NCBI GenBank assembly: GCA_024278775.1
Contig: JAJRSP010000233.1
Coordinates: 1 to 26,322, forward strand
Origin: Planctomycetota bacterium
GTDB taxonomy: Bacteria; Planctomycetota; Phycisphaerae; UBA1845
DNA: 26,322 nt
Direction of reading: 5' to 3'
Shown here: positions 16,097-23,012 of the stretch, piece after piece
How the letters are laid out: each line of letters starts with the position of its first letter
Numbering within the stretch: position 1 is the stretch's first letter
Position numbers and translations under genes: made by a program
The notes under the pieces: generated by a model
The model's database searches: none
Told to the model about the DNA's origin: nothing
The model's input: the letters and a program-made list of their open reading frames with translations, nothing else

Positions 16097-19000
16097 CTAC
16101 GGGCAGGGTAACTGGCAAGGATAAGGCTCCTCCAGGAACGCCCCAACGGTCATGTGAATGTCGCGGAAATTACCAAGCCCATCGCCTCCGCAGGGTGCGA
16201 TATCCATCAGCACCAAGGGGAGGTTCGACTTACCGAGGAAGTAATCTACCGAAAGCGTGATATCGCGGAAATCAACCAATCCGTCATTGTTAAAGTCTGC
16301 AAACAGCCAGGTCGTGCCGCTGCCAACCGGTGAGGTGAAAGCGCCACACTCAGCCACGACGTCATACGTGCTGCTCGGTGCGATCTCAAGCCCGGTGACA
16401 TTAATGGTACCCCACGCACTCGGTAGCTGCACGACCGGCATGGTGACCAACGATCCGTTCGCGTCTATGTACAGATCAACACAGGGCCAGTCCGGTGATG
16501 TCACGCGGAGCGCCACCGGGGCCACGGATCCCAAAGGTAGCGGTGTGACGTCGATGCTGAATCCCCCAAGCCCGTCTACGATAGGGGCCTGCGGGATTGG
16601 CGTGCCCTCGCACAAACCGGTCTGGCAGGCGTCTGACCCGGTGCAGACCTCATTGTCGTCGCAGGGGGTGCCGTTCGGGAGCAAGTTGGCGATGCACGCG
16701 CCGCCGCCATCGCAGATGTCGGCCGCATCGCATTGCGTTTCGGTGGGGTCACCACAAGCCGTTCCGCTGGGCACGAAGTTACTCAAGCAGATGCCCGTGC
16801 CGTCGCAAGAATCGGACAGGTCGCATTCCGATACGCTCGGATCGCCGCACGCCAGCCCTACCGGTTCGGGCGGATGCGAACATACGCCGGATGAACAGAG
16901 ATCCATAGAACAGTCGTTCCCGTCGTCCAAGCACGGCGTGCCGTCTGGTTTGAAATTGGTCTCGCAGACTCCGAGCCCATTGCAGGCATCCGGAGAATCA
17001 CACTCGTCATTGTTTGCACTCCCGCAGGCTGACCCTTCCAGTCTGGGCGTCCAATCCGTCGTGCTCACGCCTGGGGCACAGATGAGACAGGGGTTGTTCG
17101 GATTGAGCTCGCCGGCGGCGTAGCATGAATTGCCAATCAGACAGTCGTCCACCATCGATATATTCACGACGACACTACCGGTGTTGGCGCCGAAGCCAGC
17201 GACACGGATCAGGTAGTCCATTCCCGAGACCGCCGTGAAAGTAAGCGCACTCTGCAGGTCCACACCGCTGTCGTCGTTACAGGCGATCTCCACGCCGCCG
17301 GCGGCTGGACAGGCGTCGTAAATGTTCAGGACGGTGTCATTAGACGGGGTCAGTGCGCTACCGGTCGTACTCACGAAAACCGGTGCGTTACACGTGGCCG
17401 TGAAGAAGAACCAGATATCATTGTTTGAGTCCGGCTGACAGGAGGCCTCGCCATCGTCCGGACCGCCGTTATTGTTGTTGCTCGTGGTGGTGCCGATCGT
17501 CGCCTCGATGGCAAAAGCACAGTCATCGTTACACTCGAGATCCAGCACGCCCGCGCACGTGCCCGCGGTGCAGGTATCCACACCCACGCCCGGCCGCCCG
17601 GTGCCGGTGCAGGGGTCTCCGTCGTTACAGGTGCTCCCGTCCGCACGAATAGTGAACGCCGTGGTCGACGCCAGCGAGTCACACCACTCGCAATCGTTAG
17701 CTGGATTGAACTCGGCTTCGGCAACACAAACGCCCGCGATTAAGCAGTTGTTGGGATCAAGCGTGCTATCACAAGTGTCGGTGGTCTCGTTGCATACGTC
17801 CGTCGTGCAAGTCAGCCCATCGCTGCAATCGCGTGCTGTTCCACCGCCACACACCCCGCCGGAGCACGTTTCGCCTACGACACAAAACAGCGTATCGTCG
17901 CAAACGGTGCCGTTGGCTACATGGTTGGGCAAACACAGACCCGACGCGTTGCAGGTATCTGCGTTGTCGCATTGGGAGGTTAACGGATCGCCACATGCCG
18001 TTCCGGCGGTGGCCAAGTTCGATTGGCAGGTCCCGGTACCATCGCACGTGTCCGCACCATTGCAGTCGGTGTTGGTGGGATCCCCGCACAGAACGCCGCT
18101 CGGCACAAGCCGGTCGAGACAGGTTCCCGCGCCGTCGCAGGAGTCCGGTCCGTCGCATTCGGAGTTGGATTGATTGCCGCAGGCAGCGAACTCCGGAACC
18201 GGTGGGTGGCTCACCGAACCGCCACCAGCGCAAAGGTTGTCCGTGCATTCGTTGCCGTCATCCAGAGCCGTCAGAGCCCCGTTGGTGGGGTTGCAGCAAA
18301 AGTTGACGATGTCGAAATTCGCCGTGTGGCTGCACACTCCGGACACCTCACATTGATCGGTTGTGCAGGCGTCGTTGTCGTTGCAGTCGGCATTCGACTG
18401 GCAGATCACCGTGATTACCGCATTCGTGATGGTGATCGGTAGTATTGGTGCGCCCACACCGCTCACCATGAACGTATCATCACTGGTGGGCGAGATCACA
18501 ATATCGTATGAACCGGCTGCGGTAGCCGGCACGTCCAACGCAAGGGTGCCGCCGTAGAAAACAACTCCGGTATCGATCGCAGGGGCACCCGTGAGCACTG
18601 CGGATCCGTATCGGAGAAACGGGGTACTCGTATCGACGAGTGACAACCCGCCTGCAATCACAAACTCCGGACGGCTTTGATCCTGCCATCCCGGTTTGCA
18701 CAACCCACTGGGGATGTCACAGACCGCGCTGGAGTCTGCAAACGCCGCGATACAATCGCTGTTGGCCGCACAGGGCTCGGAGGCCAATCCGATGGGTCCG
18801 GAACGTGTGGCCGCGCACGTGCCGCCGCCAAAGCAATCAAAATCTCGAAAGCAAGCATTTCCCGCGTTGCCGCCACCGACACATATCTGCCCCAGCGGTG
18901 TGGGATCGAGCACACCCTGCCAGGTGGACAGCGTATCCGGTGCCCAGCCCGACAGTCTCATCTCAAGAAAAACACGCTGCCCCCCGCCCGTAAGACGGAT

Positions 19001-19138
19001 TTCGTTTCCTACGATGACGTACGATCCGGTGGCACGGATCGGCTGCCACAACATCTCGGCCGATTGCACCGTTGACGCGATGGCCCCCATCACCACCACA
19101 CACCAGACGGTAGAACGGAGCATTTTTGACGTGTTCAT
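16097..19138 (-). CDS. Large Cys-rich secreted protein with cohesin-like and PPC-like domains (paralog A)
   Basis: This encodes 1013 residues, starting at ATG 19138 with GAGGGAGAAA just upstream. The signal peptide ends near VQS-AE (26/27). A cohesin-like domain spans about 35-245 (QRVFLEMRLSGWAPD, then FYGGTLALDVPA). It is interrupted at 86-150 by a Cys-rich insert. From 246 to 535 and 664 to 845 run Cys-rich repeats of the form CxxxDxCTTDxC and CGDPxxxxCDxADxC. Between them, about 536-663, is a PPC-like beta domain with NDIWFFFTATC, LNIYDAC and YLIRVAG. Residues 857-1013 are the shared C-terminal module: PVALRVTSP, AWGT, loop 1 DFNNDGLVDFRDI, loop 2 PCGGDGLGNFRDI, and the tail PYPCQLPCP. 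It is secreted and very rich in predicted disulfides. Catalytic residues are not apparent. It is a tandem paralog of the next gene. Confidence 0.92.
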   Translation of the reverse strand: MNTSKMLRSTVWCVVVMGAIASTVQSAEMLWQPIRATGSYVIVGNEIRLTGGGQRVFLEMRLSGWAPDTLSTWQGVLDPTPLGQICVGGGNAGNACFRDFDCFGGGTCAATRSGPIGLASEPCAANSDCIAAFADSSAVCDIPSGLCKPGWQDQSRPEFVIAGGLSLVDTSTPFLRYGSAVLTGAPAIDTGVVFYGGTLALDVPATAAGSYDIVISPTSDDTFMVSGVGAPILPITITNAVITVICQSNADCNDNDACTTDQCEVSGVCSHTANFDIVNFCCNPTNGALTALDDGNECTDNLCAGGGSVSHPPVPEFAACGNQSNSECDGPDSCDGAGTCLDRLVPSGVLCGDPTNTDCNGADTCDGTGTCQSNLATAGTACGDPLTSQCDNADTCNASGLCLPNHVANGTVCDDTLFCVVGETCSGGVCGGGTARDCSDGLTCTTDVCNETTDTCDSTLDPNNCLIAGVCVAEAEFNPANDCEWCDSLASTTAFTIRADGSTCNDGDPCTGTGRPGVGVDTCTAGTCAGVLDLECNDDCAFAIEATIGTTTSNNNNGGPDDGEASCQPDSNNDIWFFFTATCNAPVFVSTTGSALTPSNDTVLNIYDACPAAGGVEIACNDDSGVDLQSALTFTAVSGMDYLIRVAGFGANTGSVVVNISMVDDCLIGNSCYAAGELNPNNPCLICAPGVSTTDWTPRLEGSACGSANNDECDSPDACNGLGVCETNFKPDGTPCLDDGNDCSMDLCSSGVCSHPPEPVGLACGDPSVSECDLSDSCDGTGICLSNFVPSGTACGDPTETQCDAADICDGGGACIANLLPNGTPCDDNEVCTGSDACQTGLCEGTPIPQAPIVDGLGGFSIDVTPLPLGSVAPVALRVTSPDWPCVDLYIDANGSLVTMPVVQLPSAWGTINVTGLEIAPSSTYDVVAECGAFTSPVGSGTTWLFADFNNDGLVDFRDITLSVDYFLGKSNLPLVLMDIAPCGGDGLGNFRDIHMTVGAFLEEPYPCQLPCP
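16100..16297 (-). other. Paired Cys-dockerin-like repeats of paralog A
   Basis: This covers residues 948-1013. Loop 1 has all dockerin-type ligands (D1, N3, D5, G6, D12). Loop 2 has Pro at 1 and Cys at 2, followed by NFRDI. The chain ends CQLPCP. Confidence 0.75.
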
Positions 19139-19270
19139 GACTTTTTCTCCCTCTGTTATCCTGCAGACAGACGACCCCTTGTCGACCGACGCTTGCGCAT
19201 CGACCCCTTGCGGACTCGGTATCTTTCGCCCGACTCCTCTGCGCGCCGCGTTTGGACCCGCTAGTTCCTA

Positions 19271-19304
19271 TAACCTTTACCAGTAAGCGTCCGAAAAGTC
19301 TAGA
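19271..19304 (-). promoter_or_regulatory. Upstream element of paralog A, partly conserved upstream of paralog B
   Basis: On the minus strand the element reads TCTAGACTTTTCGG, then GGTAA, ending near TATAGG. TTCGGA and TATAGG are 17 bases apart, a possible -35/-10 pair. The matching element of paralog B lies at 21998-22013. Confidence 0.4.
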
Positions 19305-19445
19305 AAAATCCGGATGAAGACCCGTGAATCTCCACAAATCACAGTTTTTTGCTCTGTGTTGTGTATTGGCGGGTACGCACCCACCACGGGTAGCTTCTCG
19401 CGATTCGCTCCTACGGGGCGGACAGGACTCTTCACGTGAGGCTTG

Positions 19446-19490
19446 ACGGTCGGGCATCACAACGTGTGACGCCCGACCGTGATGCCCGAC
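19446..19490 (-). terminator. Strong hairpin with a competing arm downstream of paralog B
   Basis: 19446-19461 pairs with 19465-19480, 16 positions with one A-C mismatch and a 3-base loop. GTCGGGCATCA (19449-19459) also pairs perfectly with TGATGCCCGAC (19480-19490). It lies about 16 bases past the paralog B stop. No T run follows on the minus strand, so it may protect the 3' end or act with a factor. Confidence 0.55.
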
Positions 19491-19506
19491 TGCTCCACGG
19501 TCCGTT

Positions 19507-21852
19507 TTACGGGCACGGGAGCAAACAGGGGTAAGGGTCTTCCAGAAACGCTCCCACGGTAAAGGTGATGTCGCGGAAGTTGGTCAGCCCGTCGTGGTCA
19601 CACGGTGCGATGTCCATTAACTCCAAGGGAAGGGTCGAGTTCTCAAGGAACGCCGCTACGGAAAGCGTAATGTCGCGGAAGTTGGCCAGCCCATCGTTGT
19701 TAAAGTCCGCAAATAACCAGGTGTCGCCGGAACCCACACTCGAAGCGAATGCGCCGCACTCGGCCACCACGTGATAGGTGCTGCTCGGCACGATCTCCGG
19801 TCCGGTTACGTTGACCGTGCCCCACTCGCTGGGAAGAAGAAATACCGGCGTGCTGACGAGCGACCCGTTCGCGTTCAGGTACAGGTCGAAACAGGGCCAG
19901 TTCGGCGATGTCACGCGAAGCGCTACCGGAGCCGTGGAGTCCTGGGGTAGGGGGGTGATGTCGATACTCAGTCCGCCCAACCCGACAACATCCGGTGCCT
20001 GGGGGATCACCCTGCCCGAGCAGATTCCGTTCCGGCACGTATCCGGACCGGTGCAGATGTCATCTCCATCGTTGCACGCGGTACCGTTGGGGATGAAATT
20101 GGCCACGCAAGCGCCACTGCCGTTGCAGGTATCGGCCTCATCGCACTGCGATACGCTGGGGTCGCCGCAAGCCGTACCGCTCGGCACGAAGTTGCTTGCG
20201 CAGAGGCCCGCGCCGTTACACGAGTCGGCGAGGTCGCACTCGGTGACGTTTGGGTTGCCGCACGGAACCCCCTGCGGCTCGGGTGGGTGCGTACAAGCGC
20301 CGGACACGCACTGGTCAATGGTGCATGGCGCATCGACGCCACAGTTGCTCCCGTCAGCGCGAATCGTGAACGCAGTCGTCGAGGCCTGAGAGTCGCACCA
20401 CTCACAGTCGTTGGCCGGGTTGAGCTCGGCATCAGCGAAGCACCCGCCCGAAATCAAACAGTTGTTGGCATCGAGCGTACTGTCACACGAGTTTGTGGCT
20501 TCGTTACATACGTCCGTGGTGCACGTCAGGCCATCGCTGCAATTGCGGGGCATACCGGCAGCGCATAGACCCCCGGAACACGATTCACCCACATTGCAGA
20601 AAAGACCATCGTCACAGAACGTGCCGTCGGTGACGTTGTTGGATAGACACAGACCCGTCGCGTTGCAAGTGTCGGCGTTGTCGCATTGGGTCACCGAGGG
20701 GTCGCCGCATGCCGTACCGGCTGCGACGAAGTTCGGCTGGCAAGTGCCCCCTCCATCGCACGTGTCCGCGCCGTCACAATCTGAGACTGTCGGATTGCCA
20801 CAGGGCGTGCCGTTTGATACGAACCGGGAGAGACATACCCCCGTCGCATTGCAGGAATCCGGGCGGTTGCATGTGGTGCTAGTGCTATCGCCGCATGCCG
20901 CGAACTCCGGACGCGGCGGGTGGCTCACCGATCCGTCCGCAGCACAAATGTCGATCGTGCAATCGTTGCCGTCGTCGATTGCGATCAGGTTGCCGTTGGC
21001 GGGCGTGCAGCAGAAGCTGACGGTGTCGTAATTCGGCGTGTGGCTGCAGACCCCGGTCATCTCGCACACATCCGTCGTACAAGCGTCGCTGTCATCGCAT
21101 GCCGCATTCGATTGGCAGAGCACTGTGATCACCGCATTTGTGATCGTGATCGGAAAAATCGGCAAGCCTAAGCTGCTCACCATGAACGTGTCATCGCTCG
21201 AGGGAGAAATCACCACATCGTACGAGCCGATCGCGGAAACCGGCACATCCAATGCGAGCGTGCCGCCGTAGAAGATACCGCCGCTGTCGATCGCGGGCGC
21301 ACCGGTTAACACCGCTGATCCATACCGAAGAAACGGGGTACTCGTATCGACCAGGGACAGCCCGCCTGCGATCACAAACTCCGTACGGCTCAGGTCCTGC
21401 CACCCAGGTTTGCAAAACCCACTGGGGATGTCGCATACCGCACTGGTGTCTGCGAAGGCCGCCACGCAATCACTGTCGGCCGCACAGGGCTCAGAGGCCA
21501 ATCCGATCGGACCGGGACGAGTCGCCGTACACACGCCGCCGCCAAAGCAATCAAAATCTCGAAAGCAGGCGTTTCCATCATTGCCGCCGCCGACACAGAT
21601 CTGACCCAGCGGTGTGGGGTCGAGCACGCCCTGCCAGGTATTCAGTGTGTCCGGGGCCCATCCAGAAAGCCTCATCTCAAGAAAGACGCGCTGTCCCCCG
21701 CCTGTGAGACGAATCTCATTGCCGATGACCACGTGCGTACCACTTGCGCTGATCGGCTGCCACAACAGCTCGGCCGATTGCACCGTTGATACGACGCACC
21801 CCATCACCACTACACCCCAACCTGTGGAACGGAACCATTTCGACGTGTTCAT
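19507..21852 (-). CDS. Cys-rich secreted protein, tandem paralog B (lacks the PPC-like block)
   Basis: This encodes 781 residues. ATG 21852 is chosen over an upstream in-frame ATG at 21939 because MNTSK aligns with the start of paralog A and AGGGAGAA lies just upstream. It is collinear with paralog A without gaps to about residue 503: signal peptide ending VQS-AE, then a cohesin-like domain (about 35-245) with a Cys-rich insert at 86-150, then CxxxDxCTTDxC and CGDPxxxxCDxADTC repeats. It then lacks about 232 residues that in paralog A hold the PPC-like domain and flanking Cys-rich repeats. It rejoins at THPPEP and continues to the shared C-terminal module: PVALRVTSP, EWGT, DFNNDGLANFRDI, PCDHDGLTNFRDI and PYPCLLPCP. 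It is predicted secreted and disulfide-rich, with no catalytic motif. Gene duplication is clear; the direction of the indel is not. Confidence 0.92.
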   Translation of the reverse strand: MNTSKWFRSTGWGVVVMGCVVSTVQSAELLWQPISASGTHVVIGNEIRLTGGGQRVFLEMRLSGWAPDTLNTWQGVLDPTPLGQICVGGGNDGNACFRDFDCFGGGVCTATRPGPIGLASEPCAADSDCVAAFADTSAVCDIPSGFCKPGWQDLSRTEFVIAGGLSLVDTSTPFLRYGSAVLTGAPAIDSGGIFYGGTLALDVPVSAIGSYDVVISPSSDDTFMVSSLGLPIFPITITNAVITVLCQSNAACDDSDACTTDVCEMTGVCSHTPNYDTVSFCCTPANGNLIAIDDGNDCTIDICAADGSVSHPPRPEFAACGDSTSTTCNRPDSCNATGVCLSRFVSNGTPCGNPTVSDCDGADTCDGGGTCQPNFVAAGTACGDPSVTQCDNADTCNATGLCLSNNVTDGTFCDDGLFCNVGESCSGGLCAAGMPRNCSDGLTCTTDVCNEATNSCDSTLDANNCLISGGCFADAELNPANDCEWCDSQASTTAFTIRADGSNCGVDAPCTIDQCVSGACTHPPEPQGVPCGNPNVTECDLADSCNGAGLCASNFVPSGTACGDPSVSQCDEADTCNGSGACVANFIPNGTACNDGDDICTGPDTCRNGICSGRVIPQAPDVVGLGGLSIDITPLPQDSTAPVALRVTSPNWPCFDLYLNANGSLVSTPVFLLPSEWGTVNVTGPEIVPSSTYHVVAECGAFASSVGSGDTWLFADFNNDGLANFRDITLSVAAFLENSTLPLELMDIAPCDHDGLTNFRDITFTVGAFLEDPYPCLLPCP
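19510..19707 (-). other. Paired Cys-dockerin-like repeats of paralog B
   Basis: This covers residues 716-781. Loop 1 keeps D1, N3, D5, G6 and D12. Loop 2 reads PCDHDGLTNFRDI with Cys at position 2. The end is CLLPCP, matching paralog A closely. Confidence 0.75.
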
Positions 21853-21997
21853 GACCGCTTCTCCCTGTTCGTTTGCAGATAGGACGAAGGCGGGTCGACG
21901 TTCAAACTCCGACCCGCTGGACCCGGCACCCGTGTCCAATGCACCGCCTCGCGGCAGGATTCGGTCGAGACGGCACCCTCCACGTTACCGTTGAGCA

Positions 21998-22013
21998 CCA
22001 GAAAAGTCCAGAG
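21998..22013 (-). promoter_or_regulatory. Upstream element of paralog B
   Basis: On the minus strand it reads CTCTGGACTTTTCTGG, matching the element of paralog A (TCTAGACTTTTCGG) at nearly the same distance from the start codon (about 160 bases). A GGTAA follows in both. Confidence 0.4.
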
Positions 22014-22454
22014 AAATATATGGCAAATGGAAGTCATTACGAGGAAAACGGCCCCCAAGCCAACCTCTCAGGTGCGGGCAGGAACCATTTTGCCAGCGGG
22101 TGGGTGGGCACCATGGTTTGGACTCGCACGCGGCACGCCATCAATCCATCAGTTGGGCTAACCACATTGCGGTAGGGAAAACCGGTCGAATGTGTCTTGC
22201 CATTTCTTTGTTACGAGATGGTTGCCGTTGACCAACCGGCGCACCGACATCAACCGGTGGTGTGACAGTTTTTACTGCTATTATAGCACCAAATGCGATC
22301 GTAGCACTGATGATCGATCATGCAGGGGACGCGTTTTTAGATACGTTCCTTGCTTCGAATGTTCGAAATTAGCCCTCACTTATGGTCTATCGCGCAAGCA
22401 GGCTTTTCTCTCCTCCCCGTTCGTTCGCGTGGGATGCCTCGTGGCAGGGTGGTT

Positions 22455-22478
22455 CCGAGGCGAATAGCCGGTTTTTTA
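22455..22478 (+). terminator. Terminator-like hairpin with T6 run
   Basis: CCGAGGC (22455-22461) pairs with GCCGG (22467-22471) with a 2-base bulge, followed by TTTTTT. It sits in a gene-free region, so the transcript it would end is unknown. Confidence 0.4.
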
Positions 22479-22586
22479 TAGGAAAAATTAGGACGGTAAG
22501 AAGATATGTACTCATCATTCCACAGGTTCACGGCGAGTGCATATAGTAAAACTTGGGCGGAATTTCGTTTTTTGATGTGCGATTGT

Positions 22587-22626
22587 GGCCCGTTTTCGGG
22601 GGTTGGTGGAGACGATAAAATGGGCC
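22587..22626. repeat. Long-loop inverted repeat
   Basis: GGCCCGTTTT (22587-22596) pairs with AAAATGGGCC (22617-22626), ten positions with one G-T pair and a 20-base loop, about 80 bases upstream of the promoter at 22706. It is a possible regulator site or structured RNA. Confidence 0.4.
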
Positions 22627-22705
22627 CTTTATCTTTGGTACGCCCCTTAAGGCAGTGAATTATGTGGGTTTGGGGGGAGTTTTCTCCCTATTTCGGAAAA
22701 ACATA

Positions 22706-22735
22706 TTGACGCGGATCACCCATTCTTGTTAGTAT
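22706..22735 (+). promoter_or_regulatory. Candidate promoter for the right-edge secreted protein gene
   Basis: TTGACG (22706-22711), an 18-base spacer and TAGTAT (22730-22735) are a good sigma-70-like match. They predict a leader of about 270 bases before the start at 23013. Confidence 0.5.
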
Positions 22736-23000
22736 CGGCCACGCAGCGGAACCTGCCTCCGGTGCAATTGGGTACAGGGAGAGACAAGTTTCAACGCTAC
22801 CAGGGGAGGGCAAAGCGGTTTTTTTCTTGGGTTCACACTGACAAAAGACAATTGGTTTGGCGGCGATTGCCGCTGTTGTGCGCGCAGATGCGACGCGTCT
22901 CGCGCTGGGTGAAGCTGTGGTGCTTCGGTCACGGCGGGACAGGTGTCCCGATCGCGAAGGGGTGCGAAGAGATATTTCGATGGTGAATAAGTTGCGGATG

Positions 23001-23006
23001 GGAGGT
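23001..23006 (+). promoter_or_regulatory. Shine-Dalgarno that sets the start of the right-edge gene
   Basis: A full GGAGGT lies 6 bases before GTG 23013. Earlier in-frame starts (ATG 22980 and ATG 22998) have weaker or no such site, and the ATG at 22998 immediately abuts this element. Confidence 0.65.
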
Positions 23007-23012
23007 ACAGAG

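Larger units (their letters stand above)
19139..19506. other. Gap between the two paralog genes
   Basis: Both flanking genes are on the minus strand. The gap contains a promoter-like element for paralog A (19271-19304) and a strong hairpin with an alternative partner arm (19446-19490) just past the paralog B stop. No coding sequence is visible. Confidence 0.6.
21853..23012. other. Long non-coding region between divergent secreted-protein genes
   Basis: About 1.16 kb without a convincing gene. It holds the upstream element of paralog B (21998-22013), a 12-bp palindrome ATGATCGATCAT (22310-22321), TTCGAA repeated at 22354-22359 and 22362-22367, a terminator-like hairpin (22455-22478), a long-loop hairpin (22587-22626), a small hairpin GGGAG/CTCCC (22675-22688), and a promoter (22706-22735). 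A hairpin CGGGAC/GTCCCG (22935-22950) lies in the leader of the next gene. The stretch from about 22480 to 22710 is visibly more AT-rich than its surroundings. Confidence 0.6.

Noticed and set aside
21853..21939. Earlier start of paralog B at ATG 21939
   Set aside because: It would put 29 polar residues before the signal peptide, it has no counterpart in paralog A, and the ribosome-binding site supports ATG 21852.
22192..22467. A 91-codon plus-strand frame starting with GTG, ending inside the terminator-like hairpin
   Set aside because: There is no ribosome-binding site, and the translation is rich in Cys and Arg without a recognisable fold. The hairpin position is suggestive but not enough to call a gene.
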